A DNA stretch of 53,808 nucleotides from Streptacidiphilus pinicola (GTDB lineage Bacteria; Actinomycetota; Actinomycetes; Streptomycetales; Streptomycetaceae), in assembly GCF_003258295.1 (NCBI RefSeq), contig NZ_QKYN01000161.1, forward strand, positions 1 to 53,808. The letters run 5' to 3'. Made by a program: the position numbers and the translations under genes. The notes under the pieces were generated by a model. The model had not been told where the DNA came from. It made no database searches and saw only the letters and a list, made by a program, of their open reading frames with translations. Positions 33,075 through 41,746 of the stretch are shown here, one piece after another; the first letter of the stretch is position 1, and each line of letters starts with the position of its first letter.

Positions 33075-33095
33075 GTTGAGCCAGCCTCGCTCATG
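33075..33095 (+). promoter_or_regulatory. HAIR-like HspR operator, distal copy
   Basis: GTTGAGC-N7-GCTCATG, a degenerate match to the HspR-associated inverted repeat CTTGAGT-N7-ACTCAAG with the right 7-base spacing, about 95 bases before dnaK. Confidence 0.5.
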
Positions 33096-33099
33096 TCTG

Positions 33100-33147
33100 T
33101 TGACGAACGCCGAGGCTTCGGGCACTCTTGAGTCTGTTCAGCTCAAC
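33100..33147 (+). promoter_or_regulatory. dnaK promoter with proximal HAIR operator
   Basis: TTGACG at 33100-33105 with CACTCT at 33123-33128 (17-base spacer) is a plausible minus-35/minus-10 pair. The operator CTTGAGT-N7-GCTCAAC at 33127-33147 overlaps the predicted transcription start. HspR binding here represses the operon whose last gene encodes HspR, giving negative autoregulation. The operator match is direct; binding is inferred from known streptomycete dnaK operons. Confidence 0.7.
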
Positions 33148-33170
33148 TTCCTCTCTTGGAGGGTTCCACG

Positions 33171-35024
33171 ATGGCTCGTGCGGTCGGAATCGACCTCGGT
33201 ACGACGAACTCTGTCGTCAGCGTCCTCGAAGGCGGTGAGCCCACCGTCATCACCAACGCCGAGGGCGCCCGGACCACACCGTCCGTCGTCGCCTTCGCGA
33301 AGAACGGCGAGGTTCTCGTCGGCGAGGTCGCCAAGCGACAGGCGGTCACCAACGTTGACCGCACCATCCGGTCCGTGAAGCGCCACATGGGCACCGACTG
33401 GAAGATCAACCTCGACGGCAAGGACTTCACGCCGCAGCAGATCTCGGCCTTCGTGCTGCAGAAGCTGAAGCGCGACGCCGAGTCCTACCTGGGCGAGAAG
33501 GTCACCGACGCGGTCATCACCGTGCCGGCCTACTTCAACGACTCCGAGCGTCAGGCGACGAAGGAGGCCGGTGAGATCGCGGGCCTCAACGTCCTGCGCA
33601 TCGTCAACGAGCCGACCGCCGCCGCCCTGGCCTACGGTCTCGACAAGGACGACCAGACCATTCTGGTCTTCGACCTCGGTGGTGGCACCTTCGACGTGTC
33701 GCTGCTGGAGATCGGCGACGGCGTCGTCGAGGTCAAGGCGACCAACGGTGACAACCACCTCGGTGGTGACGACTGGGACCAGCGCGTCGTCGACCACCTG
33801 GTCAAGCAGTTCCAGAACGGCCACGGCGTCGACCTGTCCAAGGACAAGATGGCGCTGCAGCGTCTGCGCGAGGCGGCCGAGAAGGCCAAGATCGAGCTCT
33901 CCTCCTCCAGCGAGACCACGATCAACCTGCCCTACATCACGGCCTCCGCCGAGGGCCCGCTGCACCTGGACGAGAAGCTCTCCCGCTCCCAGTTCCAGCA
34001 GCTGACCTCGGACCTGCTGGACCGCTGCAAGACCCCGTTCCACAACGTCATCAAGGACGCCGGCATCGCGCTGTCCGAGATCGACCACGTGGTCATGGTC
34101 GGTGGCTCCACCCGTATGCCGGCCGTCGCCGAGCTCGTCCGCGAGCTGACCGGCGGCAAGGAGCCCAACAAGGGCGTCAACCCGGACGAGGTCGTCGCCA
34201 TCGGCGCGTCCCTCCAGGCCGGTGTCCTCAAGGGCGAGGTCAAGGACGTCCTGCTGCTCGACGTCACCCCGCTGTCCCTCGGCATCGAGACCAAGGGCGG
34301 CATCATGACCAAGCTGATCGAGCGCAACACCACGATCCCGACCAAGCGCTCCGAGATCTTCACCACGGCCGAGGACAACCAGCCGTCCGTGCAGATCCAG
34401 GTCTACCAGGGCGAGCGCGAGATCGCGGCGTACAACAAGAAGCTCGGCATGTTCGAGCTGACCGGTCTGCCGCCGGCGCCGCGCGGCGTCCCGCAGATCG
34501 AGGTCACCTTCGACATCGACGCCAACGGCATCATGCACGTCTCCGCCAAGGACCTCGGTACCGGCAAGGAGCAGCGCATGGCCGTCACCGGCGGCTCGGC
34601 CCTCCCCAAGGAGGACATCGAGCGGATGATGCGCGAGGCCGAGCAGTTCGCGGAGGACGACCACCGTCGCCGCGAGTCCGCGGAGACCCGCAACACCGCC
34701 GAGCAGCTCGTCTACACGACCGAGAAGTTCATCAAGGACAACGAGGACAAGGTCCCCGGCGACATCAAGGACGAGGTCAACGCGGCCGTCGTCGACCTGA
34801 AGGACAAGCTGAAGGGTGAGGACAGCGCGGCCATCCGCGAGGCCTCCGAGAAGCTGTCCACCGTCTCCCAGAAGCTCGGCCAGGCGCTCTACGCCCAGGC
34901 CGGCGAGGCTTCGGCCGCGGCCGGCGGCCCGCAGGACGCGCCGCACGCCGACGCCCACGTCGAGGACGACGTCGTGGACGCCGAGATCGTCGACGACGAG
35001 AAGCGCGAGGGCGGTGCCAAGTGA
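33171..35024 (+). CDS. dnaK: molecular chaperone DnaK (Hsp70)
   Basis: 617 aa. ATPase domain begins [14 protein letters not shown], with phosphate-binding [17 protein letters not shown] and the signatures [13 protein letters not shown] and [13 protein letters not shown]. The substrate-binding domain follows from about 365, and a C-terminal helical lid ends in an acidic tail. Folds and refolds client proteins in an ATP cycle driven by DnaJ and GrpE, and in Streptomyces is also the co-repressor of HspR. ATG 33171 with GGAGGG at 33158-33163. Its stop overlaps the grpE GTG by 4 bases. Confidence 0.97.
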   Translation: MARAVGIDLGTTNSVVSVLEGGEPTVITNAEGARTTPSVVAFAKNGEVLVGEVAKRQAVTNVDRTIRSVKRHMGTDWKINLDGKDFTPQQISAFVLQKLKRDAESYLGEKVTDAVITVPAYFNDSERQATKEAGEIAGLNVLRIVNEPTAAALAYGLDKDDQTILVFDLGGGTFDVSLLEIGDGVVEVKATNGDNHLGGDDWDQRVVDHLVKQFQNGHGVDLSKDKMALQRLREAAEKAKIELSSSSETTINLPYITASAEGPLHLDEKLSRSQFQQLTSDLLDRCKTPFHNVIKDAGIALSEIDHVVMVGGSTRMPAVAELVRELTGGKEPNKGVNPDEVVAIGASLQAGVLKGEVKDVLLLDVTPLSLGIETKGGIMTKLIERNTTIPTKRSEIFTTAEDNQPSVQIQVYQGEREIAAYNKKLGMFELTGLPPAPRGVPQIEVTFDIDANGIMHVSAKDLGTGKEQRMAVTGGSALPKEDIERMMREAEQFAEDDHRRRESAETRNTAEQLVYTTEKFIKDNEDKVPGDIKDEVNAAVVDLKDKLKGEDSAAIREASEKLSTVSQKLGQALYAQAGEASAAAGGPQDAPHADAHVEDDVVDAEIVDDEKREGGAK

Positions 35025-35707
35025 CGGAAGAGACGCGGGGCACTGCTGAGGAGCCCGGCGCCGCTTCCGGCAAGGCCGCCAAGGGTCGCGGCGCGGCGGG
35101 CACCAAGCCCGCCGCGGCCGCGGCCGCGGCGGAGGAGACGGAGGCGGGCACCGAGTCCGTCGCCGACCTGCGCAAGCAGCTGGCCGAGCGCACCGCTGAC
35201 CTGCAGCGGCTCCAGGCGGAGTACCAGAACTACCGCAAGCGCGTCGAGCGCGACCGGGTGACGGTCCGTGAGATCGCCGTCGCGGCGATCCTGGAGAACC
35301 TCCTCCCGGTGCTCGACGACATCGGCCGCGCCCGCGACCACGACGAGCTGACGGGTGGCTTCAAGTCCGTCGGCGAGTCGCTGGAGACGGTCGTCGCCAA
35401 GCTGGGCCTGCAGCAGTTCGGCAAGCAGGGGGAGGTCTTCGACCCCCAGCTGCACGAAGCACTGATGCACAGCTACTCGCCGGACGTCGAGGAGACGACC
35501 TGCGTGCAGATCCTCCAGCCTGGGTACAAGATCGGCGACCGGATCATCCGCCCCGCGCGGGTGGCCGTCGCCGAGCCGGAGCCGGGCGGCTCCTCCGTCC
35601 CGGAGGGTGCCAAGGAGGAGAAGGACGCAACGGCAGACGACTCCGAGGACGCCAAGGGTGCGAAGAGCGCCAAGGGCTCCAAGGACGAGAGTGCCGCCGA
35701 GAAGTAA
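35021..35707 (+). CDS. grpE: nucleotide exchange factor GrpE
   Basis: 228 aa. A low-complexity Ala/Glu/Lys N-terminus, a coiled-coil ([20 protein letters not shown] onward), the RVERDRVTV segment and the beta-domain signature around [37 protein letters not shown]. The C-terminal 45 residues are an additional charged, disordered Lys/Glu/Ala tail, as in other actinobacteria. Speeds ADP release from DnaK. GTG start overlaps the dnaK stop. Confidence 0.95.
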   Translation: MTEETRGTAEEPGAASGKAAKGRGAAGTKPAAAAAAAEETEAGTESVADLRKQLAERTADLQRLQAEYQNYRKRVERDRVTVREIAVAAILENLLPVLDDIGRARDHDELTGGFKSVGESLETVVAKLGLQQFGKQGEVFDPQLHEALMHSYSPDVEETTCVQILQPGYKIGDRIIRPARVAVAEPEPGGSSVPEGAKEEKDATADDSEDAKGAKSAKGSKDESAAEK

Positions 35708-35800
35708 CCGACCGGGGCCGACCGCGAGCACGCAGGAGCGGGCCTCGCGGCCGGCCCCTGGTCGTACGATCACGATCAGCAGTGGTGAGGAGGGAGCGCG

Positions 35801-36970
35801 TTGAGCGGCAAGGACTACGTGGAGAAGGACTACTACAAGATCCTGGGCGTGCCCAAGGACGCCTCCACCGCTGAGATCAAGAAGGCCTACCGCAAGCTGG
35901 CCCGGGAGAACCACCCGGACGCCAACAAGGGCGACAAGGCCGCCGAGGAGCGCTTCAAGGAGATCTCCGAGGCGAATGACGTCCTGTCGGACCCCAAGCG
36001 CCGCAAGGACTACGACGAGGCGCGCGCCCTCTTCGCCAACGGCGGTTTCCGCCCCGGTGGCGCGGGCGGCGGTTTCAACTTCGACCTGGGCGACCTCTTC
36101 GGCGGCAGCGCCGGCCAGACCTCTCAGGGCGGCGGCTTCGGCGGCGGCGTGGGCGACCTGTTCGGCGGCCTCTTCGGCGGCCGCGGCCGGGGCACCACCA
36201 CGCAGCCGCGGCGCGGCGCGGACGTGGAGTCTGCGGTCACGCTGAGCTTCGTCGAGGCGGTCGAGGGCGCGACGGTCCCGATCCGGATGACCAGTCAGGC
36301 CGCGTGCAAGGCCTGCGCGGGCACCGGCGCGAAGGCGGGCACCACCCCGCGCGTCTGTCCCACCTGCGTCGGCACCGGCTACGTCAGCCGCGGCCAGGGC
36401 AACTTCGCGCTCAGCGAGCCCTGCCGGGACTGCAAGGGCCGCGGCCTGCTGGTCGACGACCCGTGCGAGGTCTGCCACGGCAGCGGCCGCGCGACGTCCG
36501 CCCGGACGATGCAGGTCCGTATCCCCGCCGGCGTCGGCGAGGACCAGCGCATTCGGCTCAAGGGCAAGGGCGCGCAGGGCGAACGCGGCGGCCCCGCGGG
36601 CGACCTGTACGTCACGGTCCACGTCACCCCGCACCCGGTCTTCGGCCGGCGCGGTGACAATCTGACGGTGACCGTGCCGGTCTCCTTCCCCGAGGCGGCG
36701 TTGGGCGGCACCATCAAGGTGCCGACGCTCGGCGGTTCGCCGGTCACCATGAAGCTCCCCGCCGGCACGTCCAACGGCCTGACCATGCGGGCCCGCGGCA
36801 AGGGCGCGGTGCGCAAGGACGGCACGCGTGGAGACCTGCTGGTGACGGTCGAGGTGGCGGTCCCTCCGAAGACGGAGGGGGAGGCCAAGGCGGCTCTGGA
36901 GAAGTACCGCGACGCGACCTCCGCGGAGGACCCGCGGGCGGCGTTGTTCAAGGCAGCGGAGGAGGCGTGA
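35801..36970 (+). CDS. dnaJ: co-chaperone DnaJ (Hsp40)
   Basis: 389 aa. J-domain with HPD in ARENHPDANKG, G/F-rich stretch (about 85-140), zinc domain with four CxxCxGxG-type repeats (CKACAGTG, CPTCVGTG, CRDCKGRG, CEVCHGSG), and C-terminal substrate-binding domains. Stimulates DnaK ATPase and delivers clients. TTG start at 35801 is supported by GGAGGG about seven bases upstream. It follows grpE after 93 bases, with no clear extra promoter. Confidence 0.95.
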   Translation: MSGKDYVEKDYYKILGVPKDASTAEIKKAYRKLARENHPDANKGDKAAEERFKEISEANDVLSDPKRRKDYDEARALFANGGFRPGGAGGGFNFDLGDLFGGSAGQTSQGGGFGGGVGDLFGGLFGGRGRGTTTQPRRGADVESAVTLSFVEAVEGATVPIRMTSQAACKACAGTGAKAGTTPRVCPTCVGTGYVSRGQGNFALSEPCRDCKGRGLLVDDPCEVCHGSGRATSARTMQVRIPAGVGEDQRIRLKGKGAQGERGGPAGDLYVTVHVTPHPVFGRRGDNLTVTVPVSFPEAALGGTIKVPTLGGSPVTMKLPAGTSNGLTMRARGKGAVRKDGTRGDLLVTVEVAVPPKTEGEAKAALEKYRDATSAEDPRAALFKAAEEA

Positions 36971-36971
36971 G

Positions 36972-37421
36972 ATGGCAGGCATGACGGACGGTCCGGGCGG
37001 CGGCCCCCGCAGGGTGGCCTACCAGCTGACGGAGTACACCCCGGTCTACGTCATCTCCGTCGCGGCTGAGCTGAGCGGGCTGCACCCGCAGACCCTGCGT
37101 CAGTACGACCGCCTCGGCCTCGTCTCCCCCGACCGCACGGCCGGCCGCGGCCGGCGGTACTCGGCCCGGGACATCGAGCAGCTGCGCGAGGTCCAGCGCC
37201 TCTCCCAGGAGGAGGGCATCAACCTGGCGGGCATCAAGCGCATCATCGAGCTGGAGAACCAGGTCACCGCGCTCCAGGCCCGCGTCGCCGAACTCCAGGG
37301 CGCCGCGGAGGCGGCCGCCGCCGCGGTCCACGCCTCCTACCGCCGCGACCTGGTCCCGTACCAGCAGAGCTCCGCCCTGGTCGTCTGGCGCCCCAAGCCC
37401 CGTCCGGACGGCTCGCGCTGA
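36972..37421 (+). CDS. hspR: HspR heat-shock repressor (MerR family)
   Basis: 149 aa. The MerR-type helix-turn-helix runs from PVYVISVAAELSGLHPQTLRQYDRLGLVSP, with the DNA-contact segment RGRRYSARDIEQLREVQRL, followed by a coiled-coil (ENQVTALQARVAELQ) for dimerisation. With DnaK as co-repressor it binds HAIR sites; candidates are present upstream of dnaK. The ATG is one base after the dnaJ TGA region, in the same operon. Confidence 0.95.
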   Translation: MAGMTDGPGGGPRRVAYQLTEYTPVYVISVAAELSGLHPQTLRQYDRLGLVSPDRTAGRGRRYSARDIEQLREVQRLSQEEGINLAGIKRIIELENQVTALQARVAELQGAAEAAAAAVHASYRRDLVPYQQSSALVVWRPKPRPDGSR

Positions 37422-37455
37422 GGCCGGTCCGAGCCGAGCGCCCGATGGGCATGCG

Positions 37456-37497
37456 AAACCGAGGGACCGTGTCCGGGGAGGCACGGTCCCTCGGTTT
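37456..37497 (+). terminator. intrinsic terminator of the dnaK operon
   Basis: Perfect 16-base arms (37456-37471 and 37482-37497, AAACCGAGGGACCGTG and complement) with a 10-base loop, followed by TTCT. One of the strongest stem-loops in the window; it lies 35 bases after hspR. Confidence 0.9.
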
Positions 37498-37505
37498 TCT
37501 GCAGA

Positions 37506-37534
37506 CCCCGGTCGTCGAGGAGGATCGACCGGGG
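37506..37534 (-). terminator. stem-loop 3' of the small secreted peptide gene
   Basis: Perfect 9-base arms CCCCGGTCG at 37506-37514 and CGACCGGGG at 37526-37534, with an 11-base loop. It begins four bases beyond the peptide gene stop, so it may terminate that transcript. Confidence 0.55.
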
Positions 37535-37538
37535 AGAT

Positions 37539-37682
37539 TCAGCGCTGTGCGGCGACCGCGATGGAGTGGCCGGCACCCCACGAGCTGTCAGCGGGAGCCG
37601 GGCCGGAGGTCATGAGCAGTGCCACGACGGCAACTCCTCCAGCGAGAGCGGCCCTCCACAACATACGGTGCGATGTGCGCAT
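37539..37682 (-). CDS. short secreted peptide
   Basis: 47 aa. Sec-type signal peptide: basic MRTSHRMLWR, hydrophobic AALAGGVAVVALLM, and an A-x-A cleavage site in SGPAPA, leaving a mature peptide DSSWGAGHSIAVAAQR of 16 residues. No Cys, so not a bacteriocin-type disulfide peptide or lanthipeptide. The ATG at 37682 has GGGAAGG five bases upstream, among the best ribosome sites in the window. It is divergent from a LuxR-type regulator 168 bases away. A signalling peptide is an attractive reading but not shown by sequence alone. No known family recognised. Confidence 0.65.
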   Translation of the reverse strand: MRTSHRMLWRAALAGGVAVVALLMTSGPAPADSSWGAGHSIAVAAQR

Positions 37683-37850
37683 TGAGCCTTCCCTCTCTCT
37701 AGGGGATCGAACAGCGAAGTATGCAGGAAGCGATCCAGTGGTGGTCAGCCGCCGACCGGAGGGCGACCATCCACCACAATGGGGTACGGATCTGGCACGA
37801 GTCAGTGTTCGATAGTGGCAACAAGTGACCAGACCTGAAGTGGCCACAGG
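37683..37850. promoter_or_regulatory. divergent promoter region between the secreted peptide and LuxR-type regulator
   Basis: 168 bases. CATACT around 37721 on the minus strand and GATAGT near 37810 on the plus strand are possible minus-10 elements, with no clear minus-35 partners. GTGGCCAC, an 8-base palindrome, lies at about 37840-37847, just before the regulator start, and could serve autoregulation. Confidence 0.4.
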
Positions 37851-38900
37851 ATGAAACCGGATAAGGCAGGCAAAACTCCGATGACGAGCCCGCAACTGCC
37901 CACTGCTCTGACCGCAGAAGCAGTCACCGTCTACCGGCGCGCCCTGGTGGACGGGGAGTTCATCTGGGACAGCGCCGCCGAGGTGACCGGCCTGGACAAG
38001 GAAGGCCTCGCCAAGTGTCGCGACGAACTGGTCGCCCACTTCCTGCTTCAGTCGGAACCGAACGGCGACTCACGCCTTCGACCGGTGAGCCCGGAGTTCG
38101 CCGCCGCCAAGCTGGCCGAGCCGTTCGAGGACGCCATCCGCGCCGCACGGTCGGCCGTGGACACCACGCGGGAACGCCTTTTGCAGCTGATGCCCGCCTA
38201 TCTCGGTCGGACCGTATCAGGGCCTGTGCCCGGCGGTCTGGAGATCGTCGCGGACCCCGCCGAGGTCCAGCTGATGATCAACAATGCCGTCTCCAAGTGC
38301 ACCCGTGACTTCATGACCGTACAACCGGGCGGTCGACGCAACCCCGACCAGCTGGAGAGTTCCCTCCCGCTCGACCTGACGATCGCGCGGCGCGGTGTCC
38401 GCTTCCGGATGATCTACCAACACACCACCCGCACCCAGCTGAGCATGCGGTCGTACGTGAGCGCAATGGTCGAGGCGGGAGCGGAGATTCGCACGGCCGA
38501 CCAACTGCCCGACATTCTCTTCATCGTCGACCGCGAGATCGCGTTCATTCCGAAGAGAACCCACCCGGACCAGAAGCCGGGAGCCCTCGTCGTCCGCGAG
38601 CCGGTGCTCATCTCTTTCCTGTGCGCGCTCTTCGAGCAGTTCTGGATCACCTCCACGCCGTTCATCGACGAGGGTCCCGGTTACCAGAACGCGTCCGACG
38701 ACCTCAAGCGGTCGGTGCTGGAACTCCTGGCGCAGGGCCTCAAGGACGAGGTGGTGGCTCGCAGACTCGGGATGTCGGTGCGCACCTGCCGCCGGCACAT
38801 CGCCGCCCTGATGCAGGAGCTCGGCGCCGAGAGCAGATTCGAGGCCGGAGTGCGGGCTGCTCAGCTCGGGCTGCTCAAGCGCGAGGGTCTGGAAGGCTGA
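37851..38900 (+). CDS. LuxR-type HTH regulator with TrmB/PLD-like sensor region
   Basis: 349 aa. N-terminal winged-helix-like segment (about 20-80: VYRRALVDGEFIWDSAAEVTG), a coiled region, then a central domain of the TrmB/phospholipase-D-like type (TVQPGGRRNPDQLESSL through VLFIVDREIAFI-like segments, here DILFIVDREIAFIP). The C-terminal LuxR/GerE helix-turn-helix is about 285-340 (LLAQGLKDEVVARRLGMSVRTCRRH). The ligand is unknown. Divergent from a short secreted peptide gene and followed by a deoxyribosyltransferase-like gene. ATG 37851 lacks a clear ribosome site; ATG 37881 is an alternative. Confidence 0.82.
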   Translation: MKPDKAGKTPMTSPQLPTALTAEAVTVYRRALVDGEFIWDSAAEVTGLDKEGLAKCRDELVAHFLLQSEPNGDSRLRPVSPEFAAAKLAEPFEDAIRAARSAVDTTRERLLQLMPAYLGRTVSGPVPGGLEIVADPAEVQLMINNAVSKCTRDFMTVQPGGRRNPDQLESSLPLDLTIARRGVRFRMIYQHTTRTQLSMRSYVSAMVEAGAEIRTADQLPDILFIVDREIAFIPKRTHPDQKPGALVVREPVLISFLCALFEQFWITSTPFIDEGPGYQNASDDLKRSVLELLAQGLKDEVVARRLGMSVRTCRRHIAALMQELGAESRFEAGVRAAQLGLLKREGLEG

Positions 38901-39068
38901 CGCCCTCTCGTGCCACCGCGCGGCAGTTTGATGTCACCGGGCGCCGCTGGACGCTCACGTGTTCTCCCCAGCACCATCGAAGCATCCCCCCAAGGGTCGC
39001 CGGCGCCGGCACCTGATCCCCCGTATGACCGACCGACACCCATCCCGCAACGTACGGGAGTTGTCGTT

Positions 39069-39629
39069 GTGCGGTCAACCATGTCGATGGAGCCCATCGT
39101 GATGACCGAGCTGTCCGACGCGGAACTCGCGGCAGACGCACGCCGCACCATGCGCGTCTTCCTCGCCGCCCCGTCTCTGCGCCTCACCGGTCCTGCCGAC
39201 GGCGTCTTCAGTCTGGCGCTGCGCGGTCGGATATCCGCCCTGCGCGAGGCCCTGCTCGACGCCGGCGTGAGCGTCTTCAGCACGCACCACGACGACGTGT
39301 GGACCACCCGCGGTGTGGGCGTCGGTCTCCGGGTCCCCTCCGCGTTCCGCGCGATGCAGTCGGCCGACCTGGCGATCGCCTACGTCGGCTCGCCGCTGTC
39401 CGCCGGGGTCGGCATGGAACTGGGCTGGGCCACCGCGCTGCGCAAGCCGGTCGTGCTGCTCGTCGACAAGGCCGTCGCCCACAGCCCGATGATCTCCACG
39501 CTGGAGGAGGTCTCCCCGGTGCTGCCGCTGGAGTTCGACACCTCCTGGACCGACTCCCAGCTGCGCCACACCATCATCACCGCGCTCGACTGGGCCGACA
39601 CCTCGGTTACCTACCCCGAGGCGTCCTGA
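39069..39629 (+). CDS. nucleoside 2-deoxyribosyltransferase-like protein
   Basis: 186 aa. Rossmann-like fold with MRVFLAAPSLRL near the N-terminus and AYVGSPLSAGVGMELGWATAL in the middle, matching the NDT/PF05014-type pattern in which the Glu of the GxxxELGWA segment is the catalytic nucleophile. Substrate unknown: relatives exchange bases on deoxynucleosides or hydrolyse nucleotides. GTG 39069 is chosen for GGGAG eight bases upstream; ATGs at 39081 and 39102 are possible. Same strand as the LuxR-type gene, 168 bases downstream. Confidence 0.65.
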   Translation: MRSTMSMEPIVMTELSDAELAADARRTMRVFLAAPSLRLTGPADGVFSLALRGRISALREALLDAGVSVFSTHHDDVWTTRGVGVGLRVPSAFRAMQSADLAIAYVGSPLSAGVGMELGWATALRKPVVLLVDKAVAHSPMISTLEEVSPVLPLEFDTSWTDSQLRHTIITALDWADTSVTYPEAS

Positions 39630-39642
39630 CCCCTCGGCGCGT

Positions 39643-40716
39643 TCAGCTCCGCACGAAGGCCGGCAGGGAACGGGCCGTGCGCACCGCCGCCACGGCCCAG
39701 GCCGACACCAGCAGCCCGAACAGCGCCACCGAGATCACCGCGAACGCGGCCAGCCCGGTGCGGGCGTAGAGGCCGGCCGCGCCGGTGACGCAGGTGCCGA
39801 CCGGGAAGGTGTAGGCCCACCAGGTCATCGCGAACGGCATGCCCTTGCGCAGTCCGCGCACCGTCGCCGCGCCCGCGACCGCCAGCCACAGCAGCGCGAA
39901 GCCGAACACCGGCACGCCGTAGAGCAGGGCGAAGCCGCCGAAGACGGCCGGGCCGTGAGCCGCGAACTGGGTCGCGGCGGTCACGGACTGCCCGAGCGGG
40001 CCCAGCACCAGGAAGAGCGTGGGGATCAGGGCGGGCGGCAGCGGACCCTCGTGGGCGAGCCGGGCGAAGAGCGACGGCAGCAGCACCAGCACCGAGATCA
40101 GGCTCAGGCCGAACATGGCCACACACGCCAGCAGCATCGTCTGCTGCGGCTGCCCGGCCGGCAGATGGGGGATCAGCGCCGGCCCGAGCGCGGCGGAGAC
40201 CATCGGCGCGACCACGGGCAGCAGCCAGGTGGGCGCGGCGTCGGCGCGGGCGACGTCGTAGTGCGTCACGAGCTTGAACATCACCGTCCCGGCCGCCCAG
40301 AGCCCGTAGAGGGTCCCCAGGGTCCACAGCACGGCGTCCAGGGCCACCGCGTTCCCCGCACCCAGCAGCGGCTCGCCCGCGCCCAGCGCGCCGAAGCCGA
40401 CGGCCAGCAGCGCCATCGGCGGGCAGCCCAGGAAGACGGCGACGGACGGGTCGTCCAGCGGACGGACCCGGGCGTGGTGCAGCCGGCCCGCCAGCCGGAT
40501 CCCGCCCAGCGCCAGCAGCCCGGCGAAGCCCAGCGCCCAGAACACCTCCGCGAACTGCGCCGGCACTCCGCCGGGCAGGACGTGCGCGCCGTTGGCGACG
40601 ATCGCCGTGCCCATCACGGCCGCGTACCAGTTCGGCCCGAAGCGGCCGGCGGCCTCGATGACGGGGTGGTCGGTGAACCGCCTGGTGAGCGGGGTGGGGA
40701 GCACGGTGGTAGCCAT
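39643..40716 (-). CDS. TehA/TDT family transporter (tellurite resistance/C4-dicarboxylate type)
   Basis: 357 aa with about ten membrane helices. N-terminal FGPNWYAAVMGTAIVANGAH and the central LWTLGTLYGLWAAGTVMFKL fit the TDT superfamily (SLAC1/TehA fold), anion or monocarboxylate channels and transporters. A conserved Phe-gated pore cannot be confirmed by eye. Divergent from the LysR-family regulator at 40787, the classic arrangement for regulator and target. ATG 40716 with GGAG upstream; the longer frame to 40929 runs through the regulator. Confidence 0.83.
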   Translation of the reverse strand: MATTVLPTPLTRRFTDHPVIEAAGRFGPNWYAAVMGTAIVANGAHVLPGGVPAQFAEVFWALGFAGLLALGGIRLAGRLHHARVRPLDDPSVAVFLGCPPMALLAVGFGALGAGEPLLGAGNAVALDAVLWTLGTLYGLWAAGTVMFKLVTHYDVARADAAPTWLLPVVAPMVSAALGPALIPHLPAGQPQQTMLLACVAMFGLSLISVLVLLPSLFARLAHEGPLPPALIPTLFLVLGPLGQSVTAATQFAAHGPAVFGGFALLYGVPVFGFALLWLAVAGAATVRGLRKGMPFAMTWWAYTFPVGTCVTGAAGLYARTGLAAFAVISVALFGLLVSAWAVAAVRTARSLPAFVRS

Positions 40717-40786
40717 GTCTCCAGCCTCGGTCCGCGCCGTTCGTGCCGGTAGGGACCAATCTTCGATCGGGGCATAAGCTGGATCT

Positions 40787-41746
40787 ATGAGCTCGTCCCC
40801 GGCGCCCCTCTCCTCCCACGTGCCCGAGCTCGGCGGGCTGGAGCTGCTGCTCGCGGTCGTGCGACTGGGCAGTCTTGGCCGCGCCGCCGCGGAGGTCGGG
40901 ATCACCCAGCCCGCCGCCTCGGCACGCATCGCGGCGATGGAGCGTCAGATCGGCGTCACCCTCCTGGAGCGCTCACCGCGAGGATCGCGGCCCACGGAAG
41001 CGGGCGCGCTCGTCGCCGAGTGGGCGGCGCAGGTGGTCAGCGCCGCCCAGGCGCTCGACGCCGGGATCGCCGCGCTACGGGAGCGCCGTGACGCCCGCCT
41101 GCGGGTGTCCGCGAGCCTGACCGTCGCCGAGTACCTGATGCCGGGCTGGCTGCTGGCCCTGCACGCCGCGCTCCCCGGCACCGCCGTGACGCTGCGCGCC
41201 GCGAACTCCACCGAGGTCGCCGCCCAGGTCCTGGACGGCGAGGCGGACCTCGGCTTCGTCGAGGGCATGCGGATCCCGTCCGGGCTGGACACCACAGTGA
41301 TCGCGAGGGACCGGCTGGTGCTCGTGGTCGCCCCCACCCACCGCTGGGCGCGCCGCCGGGCGCCTGTGCCGCCCTCGGAGGTCGCCGCGACGCGGCTGGT
41401 CCTGCGGGAGCAGGGCAGTGGCACCCGCGAGGTGTTGGACGCGGCACTCGCGTCCGCGGGTGGCCTCGCCGAACCGTTGCTCACACTCGCGTCGACGACC
41501 GCCCTGAAAGCCGCGGCGACCACGGGAGCCGGCCCGGCCGTGCTGAGTGAACTCGCCGTGGCCGACGACCTGGCCGCAGGCCGCCTGGTGGCCGTTCCGG
41601 TCACCGGCCTCGACCTGGAACGACCCCTTCGGGCGGTCTGGCCCATGGGCGCGAAGCCCAAAGGCCCTGCTCGCGAACTCCTCGCCCTCATCCGCACCAA
41701 GCGCGGCCCGCGGCCCGAGCAGCGCGACCGGACCCGGCCGTCCTAG
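40787..41746 (+). CDS. LysR family transcriptional regulator
   Basis: 319 aa. N-terminal winged helix-turn-helix (LELLLAVVRLGSLGRAAAEV, then GITQPAASARIAAMERQIGV), linker helix and a two-lobed effector domain from about 100, as in CysB-type co-inducer-binding proteins. Only 70 bases separate it from the divergent TDT transporter gene, which it probably controls along with itself. Its stop TAG lies on the same CTAG as the stop of the convergent MFS gene. Confidence 0.9.
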   Translation: MSSSPAPLSSHVPELGGLELLLAVVRLGSLGRAAAEVGITQPAASARIAAMERQIGVTLLERSPRGSRPTEAGALVAEWAAQVVSAAQALDAGIAALRERRDARLRVSASLTVAEYLMPGWLLALHAALPGTAVTLRAANSTEVAAQVLDGEADLGFVEGMRIPSGLDTTVIARDRLVLVVAPTHRWARRRAPVPPSEVAATRLVLREQGSGTREVLDAALASAGGLAEPLLTLASTTALKAAATTGAGPAVLSELAVADDLAAGRLVAVPVTGLDLERPLRAVWPMGAKPKGPARELLALIRTKRGPRPEQRDRTRPS

